In this document: in pieces, positions 1-7,837 of the stretch
Position numbering within the stretch: the first letter of the stretch is position 1
Layout of the letters: every line of letters begins with the position of its first letter
NCBI RefSeq assembly: GCF_003033925.1
Contig: NZ_CP028365.1
Coordinates: 2,852,001-2,916,000, forward strand
Source of the DNA: Tannerella serpentiformis
Lineage (GTDB): Bacteria; Bacteroidota; Bacteroidia; Bacteroidales; Tannerellaceae
Direction: 5' to 3'
DNA: 64,000 bases
Notes under the pieces: generated by a model
What the model was told of the DNA's origin: nothing
Databases searched by the model: none
What the model saw: the letters and a program-made list of their open reading frames with translations, nothing else
Translations under genes and position numbers: made by a program

Positions 1-31
1 GAAAATCGCCATTTTCCCGGGTATCCGTGTA

Positions 32-52
32 GGGGCGTATTGCATACGCCCC
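32..52. repeat. Dispersed palindrome GGGGCGTAT-TGC-ATACGCCCC, copy 1
   Basis: Perfect 9-bp inverted arms (GGGGCGTAT and ATACGCCCC) around a TGC spacer. The same palindrome occurs at 6454-6474 and, reversed and 1 bp shorter, at 6522-6541. A degenerate form lies at 36871-36893. Here it opens the 84-bp tandem array and lies in the left flank of glgB. Confidence 0.8.
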
Positions 53-258
53 ACAGGTGGCCACGGCAGTGGTCGAGTGAACGAAAAAAGGAGCGAGGTT
101 TTTACCGTTCAGGTAGGACGCAAAGGCATACGCCCCACAGACGACCACGGCAATGGTCGAGCGAACGAAAAAAGGGGCGAGGTTTTTACCATTCAGGTAG
201 GGTGCAAAGGCATACGCCCCACAAACGACCACACAGGTGGTCGAGTGAACAAAAAACC
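43..258. repeat. Tandem array A, 84-bp unit, about 2.6 copies
   Basis: The anchor CATACGCC begins at 43, 127 and 211, giving an exact 84-bp period (2 x 42). The unit contains a GTGG/CCAC-rich segment, an A-run and a GTTTTTACC segment. Since 84 is divisible by three, open frames run through the array and encode repeated peptides, but they have no start context or family and I regard them as non-coding. The array fills most of the region upstream of glgB. From 259 to about 350 there is only G-rich sequence. Confidence 0.9.
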
Positions 259-363
259 GGCCGGGAATAGGGTTCGTATTTTGAGGGGGGGCGGAAAAGG
301 GGGCGGGGCGTGGGTTGTGCGAAAAGTGGGGTAGGCGCGCTTCCATAATTATACGGCGACTGT

Positions 364-371
364 TACCTTTG
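364..371 (+). promoter_or_regulatory. Bacteroidota -7 box (TACCTTTG) for glgB
   Basis: TACCTTTG followed by CGG matches the Bacteroidota -7 consensus TAnnTTTG. It lies 73 bp before the glgB start. No convincing TTTG -33 element is visible about 19 bp upstream. Confidence 0.6.
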
Positions 372-444
372 CGGGCGCGTCGCAGGATGGGACCAATCAT
401 CGCTTCCGCTCACGCATTCATAATCCCTAACTATGTAGCATAAG

Positions 445-2490
445 ATGATGAACAAACTGATGCTGATTCAGAAAGACCCTTGGCTGGAACCCTACGCCGA
501 AGCCATCGAAGGGCGACATAATGATGTGATTAAGAAGGAACAAGACTTGACGCAGAATGGACGGCTTAGCCTCTCTGACTTTGCATCGGGATACCTCTAT
601 TTCGGCCTTCAGCGGATGGCCGACGGAGGGTGGGTGTTCCGGGAATGGGCTCCGAATGCCACCGCGATATACCTCGTGGGCGACTTTAACGGTTGGGAAA
701 AACGCGAGGATTACCGTCTGCGGCGCTTGGAAGGCGCGGCGGGCAACTGGGAAATCGTGCTGCCTGCGGACGCGCTTCACCACGGCGACCTGTATAAGCT
801 CCGCATGGAGTGGGAGGGAGGCGCTGGCGAACGCATTCCGGCTTGGTGTCGGCGTGTGGTGCAAGACGAGACGACGAAGATCTTTTCGGCCCAGGTTTGG
901 GATCCGGCGGAGAAATACAAGTTCCGCGTCAACGATTTTCAGCCTGACACTTCGCCGCTGCTCATCTACGAGTGCCATATTGGCATGGCCACGGAGGAAG
1001 AGAAGACCGGAACCTACGAGGAATTTCGTCTCAACGTGCTGCCGCGCGTGGCCCGCGACGGGTATAACGCCATCCAGATCATGGCCATCCAAGAGCACCC
1101 GTATTACGGCTCCTTTGGCTATCATGTGAGCAGTTTCTTCGCGGCCTCGTCTCGCTTTGGCACCCCGGAAGAGCTGAAACGGCTGATCGACGATGCGCAT
1201 GCGCTCGGCTTAGCCGTGATTATGGACATTGTGCATAGCCACGCGGTCAAGAATGAGGCGGAAGGCTTGGGACGCTTTGACGGATCGTACCACCAATATT
1301 TTCACACCGGAGAACGGCGTGAGCACCGCGCCTGGGATTCGCTTTGCTTCGATTACGGGCGTAACGAGGTGCTTCATTTTCTGCTTTCTAACTGCAAATT
1401 CTGGCTCGATGAGTATCGTTTCGATGGATTCCGCTTCGATGGCGTTACCTCCATGCTTTACTATAGCCACGGCCTCGGGGAAGCCTTTAGCAACTACGGC
1501 GACTATTACAACGGCCATCAGGATGGCGATGCAATCGTCTACCTGACCCTCGCCAACAGGCTGATTCACGAGGTCAACCCGCACGCGGTGACGATCGCCG
1601 AGGAGGTGAGCGGTATGCCAGGCTTGGCTGCCCGATTCGAGGACGGGGGCTACGATTTCGACTACCGAATGGCCATGAATATCCCCGATTTTTGGATCAA
1701 AACACTCAAGGAGAAGAAGGACGAGGACTGGCATCCGTCGGCCATTTGGTGGGAGACCACGAATCGGCGCGCGGATGAGAAGACGATCAGCTATGCGGAG
1801 AGCCACGACCAGGCGCTTGTGGGTGACAAGACGATTATCTTCTGGCTCATCGACGCGGATATGTATTGGCACATGCAGACGAACGACAGAAACCTCACCG
1901 TAGAGCGTGGCCTGGCCCTTCATAAGATGATCCGCCTCGTGACGGCGACCACCATGAACGGTGGTTATCTGAACTTTATGGGCAACGAGTTTGGCCATCC
2001 GGAGTGGATAGACTTTCCGCGCGAGGGCAACGGTTGGTCATACAAATACGCCCGCAGACAGTGGGGGCTTGTGGATAATCCGGACTTGAAGTATCATTTT
2101 CTCGGCGATTTTGACCATGCCATGTTGGCACTGATCCACAGCGTGCCCGCGTTTCAGGCGCTCCCGCTGCAAAAGGTGTGGGACAACGACGGGGATCAGG
2201 TGCTGGCTTACATGCGCGGCGATTTTGTGTTCGCGTTTAACTTCAGCCCAACGCATTCCTTCACCGACTACGGTCTGCTTACGCCCGAAGGCAGCTATCG
2301 GGTGGTGCTCAACACCGACGATCCGCTCTACGGAGGCAATGGGCTCACGGACGACAGCGTAGAACACTTCACCCAATCCGATCCGCTTTACGCCCCCGAC
2401 GGGAAAGGCTGGCTCAAGCTCTACCTGCCCGCCCGCACGGCCATGGTTTTGCGTCGCGTGACGCCCAAGAAGCGAAAACCGAAGCGGTAA
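445..2490 (+). CDS. glgB: 1,4-alpha-glucan branching enzyme (GH13, with CBM48)
   Basis: Cytoplasmic enzyme that cuts alpha-1,4 glucan chains and re-attaches them by alpha-1,6 links, making glycogen branches. The 681-residue protein has an N-terminal CBM48-like domain (about 55-150, with VFREWAPNA and GDFNGW) and then a GH13 barrel. All four GH13 motifs are present: VIMDIVHSH (258-266), GFRFDG with the nucleophile Asp332, IAEEV with the acid/base Glu386 and SHD with the stabiliser Asp455. Length and style match the Bacteroidota glgB group. ATG at 445 is followed at once by a second ATG at 448, and either could start. With malQ, GH57 and GT4 further right it forms a dispersed glycogen gene set. 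Confidence 0.95.
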   Translation: MMNKLMLIQKDPWLEPYAEAIEGRHNDVIKKEQDLTQNGRLSLSDFASGYLYFGLQRMADGGWVFREWAPNATAIYLVGDFNGWEKREDYRLRRLEGAAGNWEIVLPADALHHGDLYKLRMEWEGGAGERIPAWCRRVVQDETTKIFSAQVWDPAEKYKFRVNDFQPDTSPLLIYECHIGMATEEEKTGTYEEFRLNVLPRVARDGYNAIQIMAIQEHPYYGSFGYHVSSFFAASSRFGTPEELKRLIDDAHALGLAVIMDIVHSHAVKNEAEGLGRFDGSYHQYFHTGERREHRAWDSLCFDYGRNEVLHFLLSNCKFWLDEYRFDGFRFDGVTSMLYYSHGLGEAFSNYGDYYNGHQDGDAIVYLTLANRLIHEVNPHAVTIAEEVSGMPGLAARFEDGGYDFDYRMAMNIPDFWIKTLKEKKDEDWHPSAIWWETTNRRADEKTISYAESHDQALVGDKTIIFWLIDADMYWHMQTNDRNLTVERGLALHKMIRLVTATTMNGGYLNFMGNEFGHPEWIDFPREGNGWSYKYARRQWGLVDNPDLKYHFLGDFDHAMLALIHSVPAFQALPLQKVWDNDGDQVLAYMRGDFVFAFNFSPTHSFTDYGLLTPEGSYRVVLNTDDPLYGGNGLTDDSVEHFTQSDPLYAPDGKGWLKLYLPARTAMVLRRVTPKKRKPKR

Positions 2491-2601
2491 AGGATGCCCG
2501 AGAGGGCAAGCAATAGAAATCTGATTAAAGTTCAACATATCAAGTACTTCTGTAAGCTCATCGCCACTCATTTTTAGCATGTGAGTCGGCGTAACAACGA
2601 A

Positions 2602-3579
2602 ATGAATCCCTATGTTTTTCGGCCGATACTGAAAGAAGTCCTTTGGGGCGGCGCGGCCATCTGTCCTTTTAAGTCCCTGCCCCCCGATCCGCGCAAGATT
2701 GGCGAGAGCTGGGAAGTGTCTGACGTAGACGGTCGGCCGTCGGTCGTAGCCGATGGGCCGGAGGAGGGCGTCACGCTCGGCGAATTGGTTCGTCGACACG
2801 GCGCCGATCTCGTCGGAGGCCGCATTTTGGAACGTTTTGGATCGCGCTTCCCACTTCTGGTCAAGTTTATTGATGCCCGAGACGACCTCTCCGTACAAGT
2901 GCACCCGGATGACAATCTGGCACATGCGCGTCATGGTGCCCTCGGCAAGACGGAGATGTGGTACGTCGTCCAAGCTGCCCCCGGCGCCGCGCTTTACAGT
3001 GGTTTTTCGCGCCCGATCGACGCCGACGAGTTCCGCCGTCGTGTGGAAGAGCGGACGATCATGGAAGTGCTCAAGCGTTACGAGGTCCGTCCGGGCGACG
3101 TCTTCTTCCTGCCCCCGGGTCGCGTGCACGCCATCGGCGCGGGGTGCTTCGTGGCCGAGATTCAGCAAACGAGCGACGTGACGTATCGCATCTACGACTA
3201 TGATCGGGTGGGCACCGACGGTCGGAAGCGCGAACTGCATGTGGCTGAGGCACTCGAAGCGATCGATTACACCTTTTACGCCGATCATCGCCAGCCCTAC
3301 ACGCCCCGCTACGACGCCGTCGTCAAGCTCATCCACTGCCCCTACTTCACGACCCACCTACTCGACCTCACGACGCTACCCATGACGCGCGACTTCGCTC
3401 GCCTCGACTCGTTCGTCATCTACCTCTGCATGGCGGGTGGCGTTCGCCTCACGGACGACCTTGGTCATGTGCGGACGATCCGCCGCGGCCAGACGGTTCT
3501 CCTTCCCGCCACGACTCGGCAGGTCACACTCACCCCCGACAGCGATGGCGCCAAGCTGTTGGAGACGTTTATCGCGTAA
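2602..3579 (+). CDS. manA: Mannose-6-phosphate isomerase, class I (cupin)
   Basis: Zn-dependent isomerase linking fructose-6-phosphate and mannose-6-phosphate, feeding GDP-mannose and other nucleotide sugars. The zinc ligands of the type I family are recognisable: Gln99 and His101 (SVQVHPDD), Glu118 (GKTEMW) and His176 (GRVHAIGAG). The substrate-loop segment EIQQTSDVTYRIYDYDR is also present. I chose ATG 2602 because Bacteroidota homologues begin close to a [YP]xFxPILKExxWGG segment. A GTG at 2581 would add seven residues. The protein has 325 residues, short like other Bacteroidota enzymes. A near-match -7 box (TACTTCTG) lies at 2545-2552. The downstream DUF6155 gene follows after 12 bp, probably in the same transcript. 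Confidence 0.92.
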   Translation: MNPYVFRPILKEVLWGGAAICPFKSLPPDPRKIGESWEVSDVDGRPSVVADGPEEGVTLGELVRRHGADLVGGRILERFGSRFPLLVKFIDARDDLSVQVHPDDNLAHARHGALGKTEMWYVVQAAPGAALYSGFSRPIDADEFRRRVEERTIMEVLKRYEVRPGDVFFLPPGRVHAIGAGCFVAEIQQTSDVTYRIYDYDRVGTDGRKRELHVAEALEAIDYTFYADHRQPYTPRYDAVVKLIHCPYFTTHLLDLTTLPMTRDFARLDSFVIYLCMAGGVRLTDDLGHVRTIRRGQTVLLPATTRQVTLTPDSDGAKLLETFIA

Positions 3580-3591
3580 AAAGAGGACAGC

Positions 3592-4119
3592 GTGTCGAAA
3601 GCTCAACTGAAAAAGTGCTTCAAATCGATGCCCAAAGAGGAGCTGATCGAAGTCATCCTCGGGTTATACGATGCCCGAAAGGAAGCGAAGGAATATTTGG
3701 AGTATTTTCTTCATGCCGATAGCCAAGGCGAGATCGAGAAGCCTAAGAAATGGCTTCACAAGGAGTTTTTTCCTCGCGGAGAGGGCCAGATGCTTGGTGA
3801 CTATTCGGTCGTAAAGTGTAAGAAGATCTTTTCCGACTCTGAGAAAATAAAGGCAGATTCGGTCGACGTAGCGGATTTGATGCTGTTTTACGTGGAGATA
3901 GGATGCCGATTCACGTTAGCCTATGGCGACATAGACGAGCCCTTCTACGCCTCCTTTGCACGCTATTTCGACAAGACAATGAAGTATATCCGCGCCAATA
4001 ATCTGATGAGTGTCTATCGGAATCGCGCAAAAAAGATCGTCGATTCGGTCTATGACGATGTCGGTTGGGGATTCCCCGACGAGTTGCTCGATAGTTATAA
4101 CAAATACGTGACGAAATAG
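3592..4119 (+). CDS. DUF6155 family protein
   Basis: A 175-residue, mostly helical, highly charged protein without signal peptide or membrane segment. The opening KAQLKKCFKSMPKEELIEVI and the KEYLEYFL segment resemble the Bacteroidota DUF6155 family, whose function is unknown. The start is GTG at 3592, 12 bp after manA, and no in-frame ATG precedes the conserved N-terminus. It is probably the last gene of the manA transcript, because a rho-independent terminator follows. Family assignment is from memory of sequence style. Confidence 0.75.
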   Translation: MSKAQLKKCFKSMPKEELIEVILGLYDARKEAKEYLEYFLHADSQGEIEKPKKWLHKEFFPRGEGQMLGDYSVVKCKKIFSDSEKIKADSVDVADLMLFYVEIGCRFTLAYGDIDEPFYASFARYFDKTMKYIRANNLMSVYRNRAKKIVDSVYDDVGWGFPDELLDSYNKYVTK

Positions 4120-4142
4120 GCCGTGGGCGCCTATCCGAGATA

Positions 4143-4189
4143 GAAAAAGGAGAGGGGAATGGGCCGCCATTTCCTTCTCCTTTTTTCTG
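4143..4189 (+). terminator. Rho-independent terminator after the DUF6155 gene
   Basis: An AAAAAGGAGAGGGGAATGG arm pairs with CCATTTCCTTCTCCTTTTTT, leaving a T-run. It lies between convergent genes. The reverse strand also ends in T-rich sequence, so it may serve the TRIC gene as well. Confidence 0.75.
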
Positions 4190-4259
4190 CTTACGGTATC
4201 CCGAGCGCTTTTGGGCTTCGTACGTATTCAGCGTATCCGATTCCCATCGAGAGAGCGCT

Positions 4260-4880
4260 TTACCGCAACTTCATTTTGGGCAAATGCCAGTGGAATTTGA
4301 TCGCTAAAATGCGGATGATGAGCACCGTGGCAGCGGCGGAAAGCTCGCACACCTCGTGATTGAAATGGAGGTAGTAGCAGGCGGCGAAAACCGTTCCGCC
4401 CATCACGCAGGCCAAGGCGTAGATCTCCTTACGGAAGACGAGCGGCGTTTCATTGATGAAATTATCACGCATCACACCGCCCACAATGCCCGTAATGGTG
4501 CCCATCGTGATCGCTACCCAAAAGGGATACTTGAGATCGAGCGTTTTTTCGATGCCAATCACCACGAAAAGCGCCAATCCGATGGCGTCGAAGATGAAAA
4601 AGGGCAGGTCAAGCCGAACAAGCTGGCGATTGAAGATGAAAACGACAATCATACCGAGGAGTGTGCACCAGAGATAGGCCGGACTGAGCATCCAGAAGGG
4701 TGTCACGTCGAGGAGCAGATCGCGCACCGTTCCGCCACCGATGGCCGTGACGAATCCGACGACGAAGGCCCCGAACCAATCGAAACCTTTGGCGGCAGCG
4801 AGGCGGATACCGCTGATGGCAAAGACAATCGTGCCGATGTATTCGATCGCTTCGCGGAGGGTAAGAGGAAGAGAATCCAT
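4260..4880 (-). CDS. TRIC-type cation channel family protein (UPF0126, YadS/YicG-like)
   Basis: Integral inner-membrane protein of 206 residues with about seven hydrophobic segments. The family-defining duplicated glycine motifs are present: GGGTVRDLLL (about 48-57) and GGVMRDN (about 135-141), each in an internally repeated three-helix unit. Homologues are bacterial relatives of trimeric intracellular cation channels. The physiological ion and role are unsettled for most bacterial members. The start lies 12 bp after the rmuC stop, so the two genes are probably co-transcribed. Confidence 0.88.
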   Translation of the reverse strand: MDSLPLTLREAIEYIGTIVFAISGIRLAAAKGFDWFGAFVVGFVTAIGGGTVRDLLLDVTPFWMLSPAYLWCTLLGMIVVFIFNRQLVRLDLPFFIFDAIGLALFVVIGIEKTLDLKYPFWVAITMGTITGIVGGVMRDNFINETPLVFRKEIYALACVMGGTVFAACYYLHFNHEVCELSAAATVLIIRILAIKFHWHLPKMKLR

Positions 4881-4892
4881 GCGTTGCTTGGG

Positions 4893-6392
4893 TTAGGGTT
4901 GGGGATGCGGTAACTCGTTGGGGGTGGCGTTCGTAGCGTCCGCGTCATCGTCGAAAGCGAACACGGCGGCGGGCAGTGGGTACGTCTGCGACTCTTTCAC
5001 GCCGAGGGCCTTCAGCTCGTTGGCTTTCTGCACGATGCTCTGCTTGCCGCTGTAGGCCTTGTTGTAAGCGCTATCGTAATCCTTGGTGAGTGCGCGGATG
5101 CTTTCGCCCACCCGATCGAAACGCTTGACGAAATCACCTACGCGTTTGAGCAGCTCTTCGGCCATTTGGAAGATGTGCTTTTGGTTTTCAGTCTGCGTAT
5201 GTTGGCGCCAGGCAATACTGATCATGCGGAGGATGGCGTAGAGGTTTTGTGTGCCGGTGATGAACACCTTCTGCTCGAAGGCCGACTGCCACAGCTTGGG
5301 ATCGTTCGCGAGGGCCAGTTGCAGGGCCGCATCGTTGGGGACGAACATGATGACGAACTCCACAGCGCGGCGTGGGGCCGTGATGTAGCGACTGTAGTCC
5401 TTCCGAGCCAGTTCCGTGACGTGCGAGCGGACGCTCTGCATGTGTCGCTCCAAATGACGACGGCGGGTGAAGTCGTCCGTGGCGGCGACATAGTCGGAGT
5501 AGGCCTTGATGGAGACCTTGGCGTCGATCACCACGTCCTCGTTGTCGGGGTAATGCAGGATGACGTCCGGGCGCATGCGTTGGCCGGTCTCATCGTGCAC
5601 CACGGCCTGCCCGCGATCGTCGGTCAGCGTGTCCTGCACATCGTAGTTCAGTCCGCGCACGAAACCTTGGGCGTCAAGCAGCTCGCTGAGCACCAACTCA
5701 CCCCAATCGCCGATCTGTTTGTTGTCGCCGCGTAGGGCGTTCGTCAGGTTGGTGGCCGTGCGATCCATGCGCTCCGTCTGGGCGACCATCTGGCGGAGCT
5801 GTTCGGCCAGCGAGGCCGTGTTGCGTGTCGTGGCGTCGTTCGTTTGCTCGATAGCCGTGCGCAGTTGCGTCAGGTTTTCGCGGAGGGGCAGGGTGAAGCG
5901 CTCCATGTGCTCCGTATTCTCGCTCTTGAGGCGCTCGGAAGTGCGGTCGAGCACTTGTCGTGCGACGTTCTGAAACTGCTCCTTGAGCGTCGCCATCTGT
6001 TCGTCGAAGCGTTGCTGATGGTGTGCAGCGTCGGCTTTCGATTGCTGTCTGAGGGCGTCCATCGACGCGACGAGGGCGGCACGTTCGGCCTGCAACGTCG
6101 CATGCTCGTGTGCCAGCCGATCACGTTCCTGCTTCAGCTCGGCTGCGTCAGACTCGGCACGTTGCCGGAGCAGGGACTCGCGCGCTGCCGCTTGTTCGGC
6201 CAGTAGCCGCGCTTGCTCAGCCGTCTGTAGCTGACGCTGCAGCTCCTGCCGCGCAGACTGTTCCAGCTGCGACAGCTCTTGGCGCACCGTCTGCTCAGCC
6301 TGCAAGACCTCATTACGACTGCGCGCTTGCAAATAGAACCAGGCCGCGGTGAAGCCCACCGCCAGGCCAATCAATAAATAGAGGAAAGTCAT
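4893..6392 (-). CDS. rmuC: DNA recombination protein RmuC
   Basis: RmuC limits DNA inversion and recombination at short repeats in E. coli. A protein of this kind is notable next to so many short repeats. The 499-residue form starts at MTFLYLLIGLAVGFTAAW, giving an N-terminal membrane anchor (2-19). A long Gln/Glu/Ala-rich coiled coil (about 25-165) and the RmuC nuclease-like domain follow, with GDWGELVLSELLDAQGF and the Asp-rich PDVILHYP...VVIDAKVS segment. A longer frame reaches 6476 but adds an implausible leader that runs into the palindrome at 6451, so 6392 is preferred. The TRIC gene follows after 12 bp. Confidence 0.93.
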   Translation of the reverse strand: MTFLYLLIGLAVGFTAAWFYLQARSRNEVLQAEQTVRQELSQLEQSARQELQRQLQTAEQARLLAEQAAARESLLRQRAESDAAELKQERDRLAHEHATLQAERAALVASMDALRQQSKADAAHHQQRFDEQMATLKEQFQNVARQVLDRTSERLKSENTEHMERFTLPLRENLTQLRTAIEQTNDATTRNTASLAEQLRQMVAQTERMDRTATNLTNALRGDNKQIGDWGELVLSELLDAQGFVRGLNYDVQDTLTDDRGQAVVHDETGQRMRPDVILHYPDNEDVVIDAKVSIKAYSDYVAATDDFTRRRHLERHMQSVRSHVTELARKDYSRYITAPRRAVEFVIMFVPNDAALQLALANDPKLWQSAFEQKVFITGTQNLYAILRMISIAWRQHTQTENQKHIFQMAEELLKRVGDFVKRFDRVGESIRALTKDYDSAYNKAYSGKQSIVQKANELKALGVKESQTYPLPAAVFAFDDDADATNATPNELPHPQP

Positions 6393-6450
6393 AGGGGAAA
6401 TGAAAAACGAAAAAGGGAAAAGGGAAAAATGAGATGAATCAGCCGATAGG

Positions 6451-6546
6451 GTAGGGGCGTATTGCATACGCCCCACATGTACCTGGACACTGGATTTTCG
6501 CCCCTATTGGGGCGTTAAGTAGGGCGTATGCAATACGCCCCTACCC
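6451..6546. repeat. Compound inverted repeat with three nested hairpins
   Basis: A copy of the GGGGCGTAT/ATACGCCCC palindrome at 6454-6474 faces an inverted copy at 6522-6541, both flanked by GTA/TAC. Between them is a third hairpin, CGCCCC-TATT-GGGGCG (6499-6514). The whole 96-bp unit is a near-symmetric inverted repeat between rmuC and the GT2 gene. It is REP/MITE-like, and could act as a terminator or transcript stabiliser for the upstream minus-strand operon. Confidence 0.85.
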
Positions 6547-6592
6547 TGCCGGTCGGAGGAGACGATCATCTCTAATGGCCGATTGGAGATAA

Positions 6593-7339
6593 TCATTGAT
6601 CATTAGGATGATGCCTCACGATTCGCCGAACGAGCATCGACGGATAACCATACACAAGCGCCAGCAGGGTGAGTGCCGTGTTGAGCAGACTAATGCGGAG
6701 GAAGTCGCGGCCCGGTCGGAAGTGCGTCACGCGACCGCCCGGGGGGGCATAGTTGACGGTCACGGGGACGGCCACGATGGGCAGCCCGCGCCACGCACAA
6801 CGCACGGCCAACTCTAACTCGGCCTCGTAGCGCGACGTCAGCGGACGCATACCACGCATAGCCGATAGCGGATAGAGGCGGAACCCGTTCTGCGTGTCAC
6901 GCAGGCGATGGCCTGTCTGCACGGCGAACCAGAAGTTCGACAGCCGGTTGGCGAACGTGTTGCCCTGCGGCATCTCGCCCTCCACCGTGCGCCGACCCAT
7001 CAGCAGTGCGTTCGGGTGCATGGCCGTGGCTTCAATGAAGCGTGGCAGGTCGGCGACACTGTGTTGCCCATCGGCATCCATCGTTACGACGCGATCGAAA
7101 CCCATCGCCTCCGCCCGATCGAAGCCGCGCGACAGGGCGTACCCCTTGCCGCGATTCTTTGCGTAGGCCACCACCTCCACACGACCTTCATACTTGCGCA
7201 AGACGTCCGCTGTGCCGTCCGTCGAACCGTCGTTGACGACGATCACGCGAGCACCCGTTGCCAGTACCTCGTCGATCACACCGCCGACGGTGCGTACGTT
7301 ATTATAGGTAGGGATCACCACACAGAGGGGCTGCGTCAT
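6593..7339 (-). CDS. Glycosyltransferase family 2
   Basis: A 248-residue GT-A enzyme transferring a sugar from an activated donor. Visible features are the N-terminal VVIPTYNN nucleotide-binding strand, VNDGSTDGT and the metal-binding MDADGQHS (Asp-x-Asp), with a hydrophobic C-terminus (LLNTALTLLALVYGYP) suggesting membrane association. The start ATG overlaps the stop of the dehydratase gene (ATGA), showing tight coupling. Small GT2 enzymes of this type sit in aryl-polyene/flexirubin-like loci, and the three preceding genes fit that setting. The acceptor is unknown. Confidence 0.88.
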   Translation of the reverse strand: MTQPLCVVIPTYNNVRTVGGVIDEVLATGARVIVVNDGSTDGTADVLRKYEGRVEVVAYAKNRGKGYALSRGFDRAEAMGFDRVVTMDADGQHSVADLPRFIEATAMHPNALLMGRRTVEGEMPQGNTFANRLSNFWFAVQTGHRLRDTQNGFRLYPLSAMRGMRPLTSRYEAELELAVRCAWRGLPIVAVPVTVNYAPPGGRVTHFRPGRDFLRISLLNTALTLLALVYGYPSMLVRRIVRHHPNDQ

Positions 7340-7713
7340 CCCTCCACCTCCTCGAGCAGCAGGCTGATCTTGGCGAAGAGTGTGCCGACGGCGTCGGTCA
7401 CGACGCACGAGACGGCGACCCCGCCCTCGTCCGGTTGGGAGATGGCGAGCGGGAAGGTCACCTCGGTGGCCTGACGCGGGTCGATGACGTGGAGGAACTT
7501 GGCGTTGCGAACGGTGCGCAGGAAGAGCGGCCGACCGATGGACCGCTCCGCAAGCTCCTTCACCGTTTGAATGATGCACACGCCGGGCGTCACGGGGCCT
7601 CCGGGGAAGTGTGCGCCATAGATCGCGTGGCCGGCGTCGGGCGCCAACACATAGGTGCATCCCGCAGGCGTTTCCTCACGGCTGCGGATTGTGAATAGGG
7701 AATCAATCAACAT
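7336..7713 (-). CDS. FabZ-like 3-hydroxyacyl-ACP dehydratase (hotdog fold)
   Basis: A 125-residue hotdog protein with the FabZ-type active-site segment HFPGGPVTPGV, carrying the catalytic His. The acidic partner found in canonical FabZ, five residues after PGV, is replaced by Gln (PGVCIIQTVKE). I believe this occurs in Bacteroidota relatives in polyene-type clusters, so the protein may be a specialised or altered dehydratase. The start was set at ATG 7713 (MLIDSLFTIRS). The longer frame to 7800 only translates GTAGT-type repeats. It overlaps the GT2 start by 4 bp. Confidence 0.82.
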   Translation of the reverse strand: MLIDSLFTIRSREETPAGCTYVLAPDAGHAIYGAHFPGGPVTPGVCIIQTVKELAERSIGRPLFLRTVRNAKFLHVIDPRQATEVTFPLAISQPDEGGVAVSCVVTDAVGTLFAKISLLLEEVEG

Positions 7714-7717
7714 ACGA

Positions 7718-7829
7718 TAGGGGGTAGTCAAAGGGTAGTTATGCGGCCTGCGGCCGCGGTAGTTACGGGGCTGCGCCCCGGGTAGTCCGAGGGAAGTCAA
7801 GGGGTAGTTACAGGGTAGTCAGAGGGTAG
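7718..7829. repeat. Degenerate GGGTAGTYA repeats in an operon spacer
   Basis: GGTAGT recurs about seven times (GGTAGTCAAAGGGTAGTTA, GGTAGTTACGGGG, GGTAGTCCGAGGG, GGTAGTTACAGGG). Between them are two GC hairpins: GCGGCC-TGC-GGCCGC and GGGGC-TGC-GCCCC. It separates the lipoprotein and dehydratase genes. A similar GGGTAGTTATAGGG lies directly before metF (44965-44978). Confidence 0.6.
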
Positions 7830-7837
7830 CCGCCCCA

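Noticed and set aside
40-334. Repeat-containing protein genes at the left end
   Set aside because: Two overlapping frames stay open only because the 84-bp unit is a multiple of three. There is no start context, signal or family.
2038-3357. Antisense frame over manA, including a peptide-like MLKMSGDELTEVLDMLN segment at ~2529-2579
   Set aside because: The intergenic segment reads like a plausible helical peptide on the minus strand, but it is short, flanked by shadow frame, and has no promoter. At most a gene remnant.
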